A stretch of DNA of 64,000 nt, from positions 2,170,001 through 2,234,000 of the forward strand of contig NZ_CP101153.1 of NCBI RefSeq assembly GCF_024298825.1, given 5' to 3'. The DNA comes from Haloglomus salinum (GTDB lineage Archaea; Halobacteriota; Halobacteria; Halobacteriales; Haloarculaceae). The translations under genes were made by a program, and so were the position numbers. Every line of letters begins with the position of its first letter. Position 1 is the first letter of the stretch. Below, piece by piece: positions 24,713 through 34,223 of the stretch. The notes under the pieces were generated by a model. It saw only the letters and a list, made by a program, of their open reading frames with translations. It was not told the origin of the DNA and ran no database searches.

Positions 24713-24913
24713 ATGTCCAGAGCCACCTTCGAGGTGTACGAGGACCGGGAGGGCAAGTGGCGCTGGCGGCTCGTCCACGACAACGGCAACATCATCGCCG
24801 ACAGCGGCGAGGGGTACGCGAGCCGGCAGAAGTGCGAGCAGGGCCTCGAGAGCGTCAAGCAGAACGCACCGGGGGCCGACGTGGTGGAACTCGACGACCC
24901 GCCCGAAGAATGA
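24713..24913 (+). CDS. DUF1508 (YegP/HVO_2922-like) protein
   Basis: A 66-residue protein of the YegP-like DUF1508 family: FEVYEDREGKWRWRLVHDNG, IIADSGEGYASR and the end VKQNAPGADVVEL are all typical. Haloarchaea carry many copies of this small protein, and one from Haloferax (HVO_2922) has been studied structurally as a homodimer. The role is unknown but is often linked with stress. The gene starts 66 bases after the DUF2267 gene and precedes a Na/Pi cotransporter-like gene. Confidence 0.9.
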   Translation: MSRATFEVYEDREGKWRWRLVHDNGNIIADSGEGYASRQKCEQGLESVKQNAPGADVVELDDPPEE

Positions 24914-24994
24914 CAATGACTGGCTGCACGCCGCGACAGCGGGCTCCGGATGCCCCCCGCGCCCCCACCGTCCACTGGGGGTCGTAGCGCAGCG

Positions 24995-26089
24995 ATGTCC
25001 TCGCCGGTCGACACCGTCGCGGAGCGGCTCCCCGGGTCGATCGGACCGCTGCTCGGGACGCTCGTGACGGTCCTGCTGTTCCTGTTCGCCGTCCAGTTGC
25101 TCGGGACGGCCACCGACGCCGCGGCGCCGGTACTGGAGCGGCTGCTCCGCCGTGTTGTCGTCGGCGATGCGTCCGCGCTCGGACTCGGCTGGCTCGGGGC
25201 CTACGCGCTGGCCAACGGCTCGGTCGTCGCGGCACTCGGGCTCACGCTGTTCAGCGCTGGCCTCGTCTCCGTCCCGCAGCTGTTCCTGCTGGTCGTCGGC
25301 ACGCGTCTCGGCGGGGCTGCCATCGTCGTCTTCATCGGCGCGCTGGACTACTTCCAGAAGGAGCGCTACTCCGTCCGCGAGTCGGTCAGCATGGGCTTGC
25401 TGACCTTCCTGGTGACCCACTCCATCTACCTCCCGGTCACCGTCCTGGGCTATCTCGCACTGCCCTCCCTCCAGACCCCGGTGGACGCGGTCAGTCGGAA
25501 CTGGGCCGTCGGCATCCGGTCGCTGGCGTTCATCGACCCAGTCACGGAGGCCATCGTCTCCGTCCTCGGTCCGGCAGGTTCGTTCGTCCTGGCCATCGCG
25601 GTGCTGTTCGGGAGTCTGAAACTGTTCGACCGCATCCTCGCCGGCGTCGACACTGCCGTCCTCCGGGACCAGTTGTTCAGTCAGTTCGAGCGGACCTGGC
25701 TCGCCTTCGTCGCCGGGCTCTTCGTCACGGCCACCACCACCAGTGTCGCGTTCTCGCTGGGCGTCATCGTGCCGCTGTACAACCGCGGCTACGTGAAACG
25801 CGAGGAGCTCGTTCCGTACGTCCTCGGGGCGAACATCGGGACGCTGTTCGATACGCTCGTCGTGGCGATAGTCCTCGAATCCGCCGCCGGCCTCGCGGTC
25901 GTCCTTCAGGTCGTCGGGCTGGCGACGCTCGTGACACTGGTGGCACTGGTCGGCACCGACGCCTACACCCGGGCTGTCGTCGCCACCGACGACCGGCTCC
26001 TCGAGGAGCGCCGGCTCTTCGTGGCGTTCGTGGCCGCGCTGGTGCTGGTGCCGCTGGTGCTGGTGCTGGTGCCGCTGGTGCTGGGGTGA
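24995..26089 (+). CDS. Na/Pi cotransporter family membrane protein
   Basis: A 364-residue polytopic protein with about eight to ten membrane segments. Family marks of the Na/Pi cotransporter (PF02690) type are the paired segments [18 protein letters not shown] and [23 protein letters not shown], followed by [11 protein letters not shown]. In bacteria the repeated QS- or T-rich turns carry sodium and phosphate. No PhoU-like cytosolic domain is fused, so it is the short form. The start MSSPVDTV was chosen because the upstream residues are a Pro-rich shadow. The C-terminus is a run of Val and Leu. Confidence 0.85.
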   Translation: MSSPVDTVAERLPGSIGPLLGTLVTVLLFLFAVQLLGTATDAAAPVLERLLRRVVVGDASALGLGWLGAYALANGSVVAALGLTLFSAGLVSVPQLFLLVVGTRLGGAAIVVFIGALDYFQKERYSVRESVSMGLLTFLVTHSIYLPVTVLGYLALPSLQTPVDAVSRNWAVGIRSLAFIDPVTEAIVSVLGPAGSFVLAIAVLFGSLKLFDRILAGVDTAVLRDQLFSQFERTWLAFVAGLFVTATTTSVAFSLGVIVPLYNRGYVKREELVPYVLGANIGTLFDTLVVAIVLESAAGLAVVLQVVGLATLVTLVALVGTDAYTRAVVATDDRLLEERRLFVAFVAALVLVPLVLVLVPLVLG

Positions 26090-26153
26090 GCCACGGTCCA
26101 GACCCCCGGGAGTCGTGCGGGGGATTTACCGCTGCTGCCGGTCGAGTCCGTGC

Positions 26154-26576
26154 ATGGTCGACCACGTCCTCGTGCCGATGGACGACTCACCGCTGGCGCG
26201 ACAGGCGCTCGACTTCGCGCTGGACGTCCACCCGGCAGCCGACATCACCGTGTTGCACGTCGTCGACTACGTGGAGGAGAGCTACGGCGCGGAGATGCTC
26301 GTGGGCCCCGACGAGTTGCGTGAACGGGCGCTCGACCGTGCCGACCAGCTCGTCGACGAGGCGCGCGAGCGCGCCGCCGACCACGAGGGGGACCTCCGGA
26401 CGGCCACGGAGTTCGGGGACCCCGCCCGGAAAATCGTCCAATACGCCGCTGACGAAGCCGTCGACCTCGTCGTGATGGGGGGGCACGGCCGACCGCTGGT
26501 CTCGCGAATCCTGCTCGGCGACGTCGCCCAGCGCGTCGTCCAGCGGGCGGAGTGCCCCGTGACGGTCGTCCGGTGA
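26154..26576 (+). CDS. Universal stress protein (UspA), single domain
   Basis: A 140-residue UspA protein: [18 protein letters not shown] at the start and the ATP-binding G-x2-G-x9-G(S/T)-like end [21 protein letters not shown], followed by CPVTVVR. The glycine pattern is mostly kept, suggesting an ATP-binding subtype. The ATG lies 24 bases after GATTTAC (26123-26129), a likely leaderless promoter. The neighbour upstream is a Na/Pi-type transporter. Confidence 0.92.
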   Translation: MVDHVLVPMDDSPLARQALDFALDVHPAADITVLHVVDYVEESYGAEMLVGPDELRERALDRADQLVDEARERAADHEGDLRTATEFGDPARKIVQYAADEAVDLVVMGGHGRPLVSRILLGDVAQRVVQRAECPVTVVR

Positions 26577-26869
26577 GACTGGGTGGGAGTCTGGCGGGGC
26601 TACTCGGTGGTCGACGACACACCGCGAACGTGTCGGCTTCCGTCCAGAATTCCGTCCCGCTCTTCGCCGATGTCGATGGCGCTCTTTGCGGCCCTGTGCC
26701 ATTTCGATAGTGCTATCTGCGGCACTCTGCCCGTGCTCGCTTCCCATGGTTGCGAGCAGAATCGGGGGTCTCACCCGTGGAGCAGCGCCGCGGAGAACGA
26801 TACGGGTAGTCGTTACATCCGGCCGGTGAACCGGAGGGATAGCGGGACCGTAGCGCCGCGCTCCGGCTG

Positions 26870-27598
26870 TCAGTGCGCCGTCCAGCCGCCGTCGACGGGG
26901 ACGTCGGCGCCGGTGATGTAGGAGGCCCCGTCGGAGGCGAGGAACACCACGATGGGGGCGATCTCCTCGGGCTGGGCCGCCCGGTCCATCGGCGTGTTCA
27001 GCCGGACGAACTCGTAGAACTGCTCGGTCTCGAGCAGGTCCGCGGTCATGGGCGTCTCGACGAAGCCCGGGCAGACGCTGTTGACCCGGACACCCCTGTC
27101 GGCGTAGTCGATGGCGACCTGCTGGGTGAGGTTGACGACCCCGCCCTTCGCTGCGGAGTAGGCTGCCGCACCCTTGCCGCCGACCAGCCCGTAGATGGAG
27201 GCCATGTTGATGATGCTCCCGTCGCTCTCTTCCAGGTGCGGCAGTGCCGCCTTCATCCCGTGCATCACGCCGCCGAGGTCGATACTCACCACCCGGTCCC
27301 ACTCGTCCAGCGACATCTCCACGAGCGAGGACTCGCTGCCGACACCCGCGTTGTTCACCAGCACGTCCAGCCGGCCGAACTCCTCGACGGTGCCCTCGAC
27401 CAGCGCCTCGACCTGCTCGTAGTCGCTCACGTCGGTCTGGACGAACGAACAGCCCAGTTCCTCGGCGACCGCGGCGCCCTCGTCCTCGCTCCGGTTGGCG
27501 ATGACGACCTCGGCGCCCTCCGCGACGAACAGTTCGCTGATTGCCTTCCCGATACCCGACGAACCGCCCGTGACGATGGCTATCTTCCCGTCTAGCAT
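26870..27598 (-). CDS. Short-chain dehydrogenase/reductase
   Basis: A 242-residue SDR of classical type. The dinucleotide motif is TGGSSGIG near residue 10, then NNAGVG, the Ser strand NMASIYG and the catalytic YSAAKGG. The Asn-Arg after strand two (VVIANRSE) suggests NADP preference. The C-terminal ending ITGADVPVDGGWTA is typical of 3-oxoacyl-ACP-reductase-like and glucose dehydrogenase-like SDRs. The substrate is not inferable. The ATG at 27598 is preferred to an upstream start that adds nine unlikely residues. Confidence 0.93.
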   Translation of the reverse strand: MLDGKIAIVTGGSSGIGKAISELFVAEGAEVVIANRSEDEGAAVAEELGCSFVQTDVSDYEQVEALVEGTVEEFGRLDVLVNNAGVGSESSLVEMSLDEWDRVVSIDLGGVMHGMKAALPHLEESDGSIINMASIYGLVGGKGAAAYSAAKGGVVNLTQQVAIDYADRGVRVNSVCPGFVETPMTADLLETEQFYEFVRLNTPMDRAAQPEEIAPIVVFLASDGASYITGADVPVDGGWTAH

Positions 27599-27826
27599 AC
27601 TGAACAGAGGGTGGCGACCCCCCATCAGTCGCTCACTGATTGCCAGGGGCTGAGAGTCAGCCGCTCCCTGAAGGGGCTCTCAGCCCTCCCACGGGTACAG
27701 GTCCGGCACGCGTTCCGGTTCTGATGGCCGAGGGGGGAGCGAGGTGGACCGGTCGGGTTCCGGGTCGGTTCCCACGCCGCTGGAAGCGTGTCACTACTTA
27801 ACACGATTCGGTGGGTAGCGTCGAGT

Positions 27827-28276
27827 ATGTCCATCCACGAGATCCGTGAATCCGGGACCAGTCGGATGACCGAGGAGGAGCTGGGACAGTTGCTCACCGA
27901 CCAGGGAGTGGGAGTGCTCGGGCTCGCCGAGGGGGGACTGCCGTACCTCCTCCCGCTGTCGTTCGGCTACGACGGCGAGGAGGCACTCTACTTCGTCTAC
28001 CTGCTGTTCGGCCCGGAGAGCCGCAAGGAGGACCTGACCGACCGGGCCGACCTGGGCCGGTTCGTCGTCTACGACGCGGCCGCCGTCCACGACTGGCGGA
28101 GCGCCAGTCTCGTCGGGCGTTTCGAGACGGTGGCCGACGACGAGTGGGACGACCTCCGGGCGGCGATGGAGAACGCCTGGCACCCGGACCTGTTCAGCTC
28201 CGCCGAACCGATGCGCGGCATCGAGGGGTACCGGTTCGACATCGAGTCGTGGACGGCCATCCAGCAGTCGAAGTAG
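27827..28276 (+). CDS. Pyridoxamine 5'-phosphate oxidase-family flavin-binding protein
   Basis: A 149-residue member of the FMN-binding split-barrel family: EEELGQLLTDQGVGVLGLAEGGLPYLLPLSFGYDG, then the strand FVYLLFGPESRK and FVVYDA. These proteins bind FMN or F420 and reduce small substrates; the specific reaction is unknown. The ATG is 24 bases after ACTTAACA (27796-27803), so the message is probably leaderless. It starts 228 bases from the divergent SDR gene. Confidence 0.9.
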   Translation: MSIHEIRESGTSRMTEEELGQLLTDQGVGVLGLAEGGLPYLLPLSFGYDGEEALYFVYLLFGPESRKEDLTDRADLGRFVVYDAAAVHDWRSASLVGRFETVADDEWDDLRAAMENAWHPDLFSSAEPMRGIEGYRFDIESWTAIQQSK

Positions 28277-28328
28277 CTCCGACGGCGTGAACGGGCTGTA
28301 GCACCGTGCCGGCTGGCTGCGAGGTCCG

Positions 28329-29093
28329 CTACTGGTACATGGCCCGGCTCTGGAGCGTCTCACCCTCCTCCTGTTGCTGCTGGCGGAGCTGCTGGAGCTG
28401 CTTGGCGATCTGCTGTTTCTGCTGCTGGATCTGCTGGGCCTGCTCCTCGAGCTCGCTCGTGTCGATGTCGAAGTCGACGAGCGGCTCGAGTGCGTTCTCG
28501 ATGACAGACTGCGCCGCGTTCGGGTCGGGCAGCCGGGGGTCACAGCGGACGATGAGCACCGACGCCGGGACGTCGTGCGCGTAGCAGTCGGCCACCAGTG
28601 CGCCGGTGATGCCACCGATGGAGCCGGACTCCTCGGCCAGCTCGATGCCGGCGTCGCGGAGTTCCGCCTCGGTCTCGTCGCTCGTCGCCACGCCGACCAC
28701 CTCGCCGAGCTGTGCCTCGGACTCGGCCGGCGCGCCCGCCAGGAAGACCGCCCGCTCGAACTCCTCGGCCAGGTCCTGGTAGACGGTCCGGCTCAACGCC
28801 GCCGCCGCGTTCGGCGGGATGGGGATGTCGCTCTGGAGCGTCATCACCGGGGGGTCCGCGCCGGCGTAGACGCGGACCATGTCACGGACGCGCCCGTCGG
28901 CGAACGCGGCCACGGAGGGCAGGGCCGCCGACTGGATGCTCCCGTGGTGGTCCAGGTCGAGCTGCGTGGTTATCTGGTCGACCGCGATGGAGGCCACCAT
29001 CCCGAGGCCGGGGAGCCCCTCGATGAGCGTCGGTGACGCCGCGTCGAACGCCGTCTTCCGCTCGAAGCTGGCCGTGGGTGTATCAGTGGACAT
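28329..29093 (-). CDS. PAC2 family protein (proteasome assembly chaperone-like)
   Basis: A 254-residue PAC2-family protein: EGLPGLGMVASIAVDQI near the start, SDIPIPPNAAAAL, then GITGALVADCYAHDVPASVLIV. The last 50 residues are a Gln/Glu-rich coiled coil (QQIQQQKQQIAKQLQQLRQ), common in the archaeal form. Eukaryotic PAC2 helps assemble the 20S proteasome; archaeal function is less certain. A TATA-like ATAATAGT (29121-29128) lies 28 bases before the start at 29093. Confidence 0.9.
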   Translation of the reverse strand: MSTDTPTASFERKTAFDAASPTLIEGLPGLGMVASIAVDQITTQLDLDHHGSIQSAALPSVAAFADGRVRDMVRVYAGADPPVMTLQSDIPIPPNAAAALSRTVYQDLAEEFERAVFLAGAPAESEAQLGEVVGVATSDETEAELRDAGIELAEESGSIGGITGALVADCYAHDVPASVLIVRCDPRLPDPNAAQSVIENALEPLVDFDIDTSELEEQAQQIQQQKQQIAKQLQQLRQQQQEEGETLQSRAMYQ

Positions 29094-29120
29094 CGTTTCA
29101 CCGGCTGTTCGTGTATGGAG

Positions 29121-29128
29121 ATAATAGT
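29121..29128 (-). promoter_or_regulatory. TATA-like box of the PAC2 gene
   Basis: Minus-strand ACTATTAT, 28 bases before the start at 29093. Confidence 0.45.
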
Positions 29129-29384
29129 CCCTCCTCCGGTTCCCACCATATGACTCCCGGCCTGTCAGCACACTCGCCGTGATTCTGGAACGGGCCGGTC
29201 GCGAGTCCCGGGCCGAGGTCGGGGTCGCGTTCGAACTGGAGCACGGGGCGGCTGGACAGACCGGAGGCCCCCTGCCGCTCGGTTCCCCTCGCGAACACCT
29301 CCGACTGTTCCGGTTGGTTCCCCTCGGCGATGCGTTCCGCCTGGAAAGCGACCATCGCGGACCAGTTCTCGAACCGTAAGGGCG

Positions 29385-30659
29385 ATGCACTGGGTGGGTG
29401 AGTATGTATCTGTGACTGCCCCCTCGGAGGCCCTGTTTCCGCTGGTCTGGCGCCTGCTCGTGGCCGTCGGCATCGGCGCGCTCGTCGGGCTGGAGCGCGA
29501 GGCCAGCGAGTCGGGCGGGTCGTTCGCCGGCAGTCGGACGTTCCCGCTGCTGGCGCTGGCCGGTGCGCTCACGCAGGCGTTCTTTCCCTCGCTGTTGCCG
29601 GTTGTCGTCGGTGGACTGGCGCTCGCGCTGCTCGTCGGCTACGTCGGGAAGGTCTGGCTCGAGGGCGATATCGGTCTCACGACGCTGGCGGCGGGCCTGC
29701 TGGTGGTGCTGCTGGGGGCGTTGACCACCCACTCCCAGCGCGGGCTGGTGGTCGCACTCGTGGCCGGGGGGGTCCTGACGGCGCTGCTGTCGGCGAAGGG
29801 TCGCATCCACGGGTTCGCCGAGCGCATCGAGGACGAGGAGCGTCGCGCCACCGTCAAGTTCGTGCTGGTGGTGCTGGTGGTGCTCCCGCTGCTCCCGGAC
29901 CGCGAACTCGAGGCGCTGTACGGGCTCAACCCCCGCTTCGTCTGGCTGATGGTCGTCTTCGTCAGCGGCCTGAGCTTCGCGGCGTACGTGCTGAGCCGGG
30001 TCGTGGGGACCACGCGGGGCATCGCCCTGACCGGCTTCCTCGGTGGCTTCGTCTCCTCGACCGCGACGACCGTCTCGATGGCCGAGCAGACGACCGACTC
30101 CCCCGGTATCTACCAGGTCTCGGCGTTCGCCATCGTCGTCGCGTCGGTGGTGATGTTCCCGCGAGCGCTGGTCGAGGTCGCCGTCGTCAACCCCGCGCTG
30201 CTCCCCCACGTCGCTGTCCCGCTGGGCCTGATGACCGCCGCGGGCGTGCTCGCCGCCGTCGTGGTCTACTGGCGGTCGACACGCGAGGACGCGGTGACCG
30301 CGGAGATCGAGAACCCCTTCAGGTTGCAGCCGGCCCTGGTCTTCGGCGCCCTGTTCGCGGCGGTGCTGCTGGTCTCGGAGTCGGCCAACTCCGTCCTCGG
30401 GGTCTCCGGCGTGTACGCCACCGCGTTCGTCTCCGGGCTCGCGGACGTGGATGCCATCACACTCTCGCTGAGCAAGCTCGCCGCCGACGGAACCGTCGCC
30501 CCGGATGTCGCGACGACCAGCATCGTCATCGCGGCGACCGCGAACACGCTCGTGAAGGCGGCGCTCGCGTGGATACTCGGGACTCGCCAGCTCGGGACGC
30601 TCGTGACTGCCGTGCTGGGGCTGGTGGTCGTCGTCGGGCTGGCGGTCGTCTTCATCTGA
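29385..30659 (+). CDS. MgtC/SapB plus DUF4010 membrane protein
   Basis: A 424-residue polytopic protein. The first 150 residues are MgtC/SapB-like (LVAVGIGALVGLEREASE, TFPLLALAGAL) and the rest is DUF4010 (GLSFAAYVLSRVVG, GFLGGFVSSTATTVSMA). This combination is a common archaeal and bacterial membrane protein with about 12 helices; MgtC-type proteins are linked to magnesium or membrane homeostasis. The start could also be a GTG about ten codons in; ATG 29385 gives the longer form. Confidence 0.9.
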   Translation: MHWVGEYVSVTAPSEALFPLVWRLLVAVGIGALVGLEREASESGGSFAGSRTFPLLALAGALTQAFFPSLLPVVVGGLALALLVGYVGKVWLEGDIGLTTLAAGLLVVLLGALTTHSQRGLVVALVAGGVLTALLSAKGRIHGFAERIEDEERRATVKFVLVVLVVLPLLPDRELEALYGLNPRFVWLMVVFVSGLSFAAYVLSRVVGTTRGIALTGFLGGFVSSTATTVSMAEQTTDSPGIYQVSAFAIVVASVVMFPRALVEVAVVNPALLPHVAVPLGLMTAAGVLAAVVVYWRSTREDAVTAEIENPFRLQPALVFGALFAAVLLVSESANSVLGVSGVYATAFVSGLADVDAITLSLSKLAADGTVAPDVATTSIVIAATANTLVKAALAWILGTRQLGTLVTAVLGLVVVVGLAVVFI

Positions 30660-30994
30660 GGCCGCTCCCGGCCCGCCACGCCCGCAGCCACGCCGGGACC
30701 TCGCCAGCGACCCCCGGACCGGGTTGCGCTATCGCCGTCGTGGGGGTCTGCCCGGTGCTACCAGGGTGATTCTCGAATAATGGTGTAAAATGGCCCGAAT
30801 CTATCAGATAGTTCCCTTTGATGTTGCATTTCGGTTCTATTTCGAAAATAGCCGTGGTAACGATATTCTCCTCCCGGGTGCCGAGGTGGGTCGGTCGGCC
30901 CGCTGGACCCGAACCGGTGTCCCGGTACGGACCGTCTCCCGGGAATCGCCGAAACCGTCTTCCCTCCGACCGGAGGAGGCTTCGTGACAGGACA
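30660..30994. other. Intergenic stretch before the MFS gene
   Basis: 335 bases without a gene. It holds an AT-rich island at about 30765-30870 with the two palindromes and a GATATT element at about 30861; the rest is plain GC-rich leader. Confidence 0.6.
30801..30851. promoter_or_regulatory. Two CTAT/ATAG palindromes upstream of the MFS gene
   Basis: CTATCAGATAG (30801-30811) and CTATTTCGAAAATAG (30837-30851) lie 36 bases apart in a locally AT-rich stretch; likely operator pair. Confidence 0.4.
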
Positions 30995-32413
30995 ATGAGC
31001 CGAGGAACCGTCACCGTCTCGCAGGTCATCGACCGGATTCCGGTCGGCCGGTTCCACCACCGGCTACTGGCCATCTGCGGCAGCGCCTGGGCCTTCGACG
31101 GGATGGAGGTCATCATCATCAGCTTCACCCTGCCGGTGCTCATCGGGGCGTGGGGGCTGTCGGGGCTGTCCGCCGGCTTGCTCGGCAGCGCCAGCCTCAT
31201 GGGGATGATTATCGGCAACTGGGGGTGGGGCTGGTACGCCGACCGGCACGGGCGCAAGCCCGCCTTCCAGTGGACCGTGCTGACGTACTCGGTGTTCGCC
31301 GGACTCACCGCCCTCGCCGTCGGCTTCTACTCGGGGTTCGCCCTGCGGTTCCTGACCGGTGTCGGCCTCGGTGGCGCGCTCGCGGTGGACACCTCGTACC
31401 TCTCGGAGCACCTCCCGACCGAGCGCCGGGGGCGGTATCTCGTCTACCTCGACGCGTTCTGGCCCATCGGCAACATCATCGCGGTGGTGCTGGCCTGGGT
31501 CTGGCTCTCGGCGCTCGCCGGGCCGGGCGGCACCATCGCCCTCCCGGTCGTCGGGGCGGTCGCCGGCTGGCGGCTGCTGTTCCTCTCGGCGGCCTTCCCC
31601 GCGCTGCTGGTGTTCGTCATCCGCTCGCAGTTGAGCGAGACGCCGTACTACCTCGCCAGGGAGGGACGCATCGACGAGGCCAACGCCCTCATTCGGGCCA
31701 TCGCGGCGGAGAACGACGAGGACGCGGAGCTGCTCGACATCGACGATGTCGAGACGACACCGACGCCGCCCGTCTCGCGGCTGTTCGACGACGACATCCG
31801 CTCGCAGACGCTGATGATCGGCGCCGCGTGGTTCGCCATCAACTTCGGCTACTACGGCGTGTTCATCTGGCTCCCACAGACCGTCGGGGCAGCCGGCGTG
31901 GTCGGGAACATCTACCTGTACTTCCTCCTCATCGGTGTCGTCCAGATTCCGGGCTACCTGAGTGCGGCCTATCTGGTCGAGCGGGTCGGTCGGCGGCCGA
32001 CGCTCGGCTCGTACCTGCTTCTCTCGGGCGTCTTCACGTTCGTCTTCGCCGCGACGATGCCGGGCGTCGCGCTGTTCGGCGCCGGGCTGTCGGGCTTCTG
32101 GCCGTTCCTGCTGGGCCTGCTGGCGGCGAGTTTCTTCGCGCTCGGCGCGTGGGGAGCCATCTACGCGTACACGCCCGAGCTCTTCCCCACCGAGGCACGG
32201 GGGACCGGGATGGGATACGCCGGCGGCGTCGGCAAGGTCGCCGCCGTCATCGGGCCCATCCTCGCCGGGACGCTTCTGGAGACCGACCTGGCGGGCGGAC
32301 TCGTGGCGTCGGGGTACCTCCTCGCACTGACGCCGCTCGCGGTCGCCTTCGCGCTCGGTGGGCTGGTCGTCCTCGCCTTCGGTCGCGAGACGCGAGGTGA
32401 ACCGCTCTTCTGA
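30995..32413 (+). CDS. MFS transporter (sugar/aromatic acid-porter type)
   Basis: A 472-residue major facilitator protein with 12 predicted helices. Marks are WAFDGMEVIIISF in helix 1 (the GxxxD pattern), the loop RHGRKPAF after helix 2, SEHLPTERRGRYL after helix 4, and VERVGRRPT with ELFPTEARGTGMG in the second half. This set fits the sugar-porter/AAHS/NiaP type that moves organic acids. The long 5' region (30660-30994) holds two palindromes. A GGAGGAGG sequence lies about 17 bases before the ATG. Confidence 0.92.
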   Translation: MSRGTVTVSQVIDRIPVGRFHHRLLAICGSAWAFDGMEVIIISFTLPVLIGAWGLSGLSAGLLGSASLMGMIIGNWGWGWYADRHGRKPAFQWTVLTYSVFAGLTALAVGFYSGFALRFLTGVGLGGALAVDTSYLSEHLPTERRGRYLVYLDAFWPIGNIIAVVLAWVWLSALAGPGGTIALPVVGAVAGWRLLFLSAAFPALLVFVIRSQLSETPYYLAREGRIDEANALIRAIAAENDEDAELLDIDDVETTPTPPVSRLFDDDIRSQTLMIGAAWFAINFGYYGVFIWLPQTVGAAGVVGNIYLYFLLIGVVQIPGYLSAAYLVERVGRRPTLGSYLLLSGVFTFVFAATMPGVALFGAGLSGFWPFLLGLLAASFFALGAWGAIYAYTPELFPTEARGTGMGYAGGVGKVAAVIGPILAGTLLETDLAGGLVASGYLLALTPLAVAFALGGLVVLAFGRETRGEPLF

Positions 32414-32786
32414 CCGTTCTCGGCGACGAGGCGTTTGTCGGAAGTGTCCGGTGCGCCGCAGGCAGACACGCCGTCCCTGGTCGGGTCCCGGTTGTCCGGC
32501 TCGAATACGCCTACCGGGTTCTCGATGGCCGCCGCCACGTCGTCGCGCAGTTCCTCTCCTGCGCTGTGAGAACACGGGGGGCCTACCCGGGGTCCGCCAT
32601 CCGAAGTGTGTCGGCTGCCCGACTACACCCGTTCCCTGTCGGATTCGGGCGATGTGCAGCATCTTACCCACAGAGGGCGATTGTCGTCCGTGTGACGCGC
32701 CCGTGCTGGCCGCTCCGCCCTGAGTCAGCGGTTTCGTCCCGCTCGCTAGCCCCGGCTTTATAGTCACCAGCGCGCGCCCGGCCTGC
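32414..32786. other. Intergenic stretch before the permease
   Basis: 373 bases. The left half has a coding-like acidic minus-strand frame that runs on into the antisense of the MFS gene, so it is at most a fragment. CTTTATAG near 32756 lies about 25 bases before the permease start and is its probable promoter. Confidence 0.55.
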
Positions 32787-34223
32787 ATGGGCACGACCCC
32801 GGAGCCGGGGACAGGGGCGACGAACAGGGCCGGCGAGGCGCCAGAGCAGGTCGGGCTCTCGACCGAGGCAGAGGGCGAGACGACCGTCACCGAGGAGGGG
32901 ACGGAGCTCGAACGCTCCATCGGGCTGGTCGGCGGTATCGCCATCGGCGTCGGGACGATGATCGGCGCGGGCATCTTCGTGTTCCCGGGGCTGGCAGCGG
33001 GGCGTGCCGGGCCGGCCGCGGCCGGGTCGTTCGCCATCGGGGCCGTCATCGCGCTGCTGGTGGCACTGCCGGCCTCGGAACTCGCCACCGCGATGCCGAA
33101 ATCCGGCGGCGGCTACTACTTCATCTCTCGCGCGCTCGGGGCGCTCCCGGGCGCGGTCGTCGGTATCAGCATCTGGCTGGGGCTGGTGTTCGCGACGGCG
33201 TTCTACCTCGTCGGCTTCGGGAACTACGCTGCCGCGCTGCTCGCGGAGGCGGGGGTGAATCTCGGTGGGGTCCCCATCGTCATCCCGATGGCGCTGGTGT
33301 TCGGCGTCCTCCTCACCGCGCTCAACCTGTTCGGGACGGAGAACGCCGCGAAGCTCCAGAACTACGTGGTCGGGCTGCTCCTGACCATCCTCGTGCTGTT
33401 TCTGAGCTACGGGGGGCTCGACGCGCTGGGCGTCTTCGGCACCCAGTCGACGCCGGAGACGTTCTTCCGGTTCGGCCCGTTCCCGATGTTCACGACGGCG
33501 GCGCTGGTGTTCACGTCGTATCTGGGATTCGCACAGGTCGCGACGGTCGCGGGCGACATCAAGGACCCCGGCCGGAACCTCCCGCTGGCGATGGTCGGGT
33601 CGGTCCTCATCGTCGCCGTCCTCTACGTCGCGACCATCTTCGTCGCGACGAGTGCCTTCGGCAGTGCACGACTCGAGACGTTCGGGGAGACGGCCATCGT
33701 CGAGGTGGCGCGCAACTTCGTCGGCGGCACCGGCGCGCTGGCGATACTCCTCGCCGGGCTGTTGGCCACCGTCTCGAGTGCGAACGCCTCCATCCTCTCG
33801 ACCTCGCGGGCGGTGTTCGCGGTGAGCAAGGACGCCATCATCCCGAAGGCCGCCGCGCGGATGAACCTCAAGTACGGCACGCCCCACGTCGCGCTGGCGA
33901 TGGCGGGCGGGCCGGTCCTGGTGCTGGTCGCACTGGGCGAGGTCGAGGTGCTGGCCGAGGTCGCCTCCTTCCTCCACCTCGTCATGTACGGGCTGATGTG
34001 CGTCGCGCTCATCTCGATGCGCCGGGACGAACCGGAGTGGTACGACCCGGATTTCCGGGTGCCGGCACACCGGCTCGTCGCCGGTATCGGCGCCATCGCG
34101 AGTTTCGGCCTCATCCTGTTCATGCAGACCACCTCGCAGGTCATCGGGCTCGCCATCATGCTCGCAGCCGCCGGGTGGTACAAGTACTACGCTGCCGACG
34201 TGGAACTGAAGGGGGTGCTGTAG
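32787..34223 (+). CDS. APC-family amino acid/polyamine permease
   Basis: A 478-residue permease with 12 predicted helices after a 35-residue acidic polar leader. The family signature is [16 protein letters not shown] in helix 1, with [14 protein letters not shown] after helix 2 and [10 protein letters not shown] in the central loop. The stop codon is directly followed by the ATG of a two-domain UspA gene, so the two are co-transcribed; pairing of an APC permease with UspA proteins is common in haloarchaea. The substrate is unknown. Confidence 0.93.
   Translation: MGTTPEPGTGATNRAGEAPEQVGLSTEAEGETTVTEEGTELERSIGLVGGIAIGVGTMIGAGIFVFPGLAAGRAGPAAAGSFAIGAVIALLVALPASELATAMPKSGGGYYFISRALGALPGAVVGISIWLGLVFATAFYLVGFGNYAAALLAEAGVNLGGVPIVIPMALVFGVLLTALNLFGTENAAKLQNYVVGLLLTILVLFLSYGGLDALGVFGTQSTPETFFRFGPFPMFTTAALVFTSYLGFAQVATVAGDIKDPGRNLPLAMVGSVLIVAVLYVATIFVATSAFGSARLETFGETAIVEVARNFVGGTGALAILLAGLLATVSSANASILSTSRAVFAVSKDAIIPKAAARMNLKYGTPHVALAMAGGPVLVLVALGEVEVLAEVASFLHLVMYGLMCVALISMRRDEPEWYDPDFRVPAHRLVAGIGAIASFGLILFMQTTSQVIGLAIMLAAAGWYKYYAADVELKGVL

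Noticed and set aside
26577-26869. Possible small gene between UspA and SDR
   Set aside because: Frames on both strands are basic and Arg/Ser-rich, typical of shadows in high-GC DNA; no promoter-to-start spacing fits.
29098-29355. 85-residue minus-strand frame in the gap before the MgtC-type gene
   Set aside because: It overlaps the PAC2 promoter and has no family resemblance or start signal.
32415-32560. Acidic minus-strand reading (DDVAAAIENPVGVFEPDN) before the permease
   Set aside because: Composition looks coding, but the frame has no credible start and runs on into the antisense of the MFS gene, so it is at most a decayed fragment.
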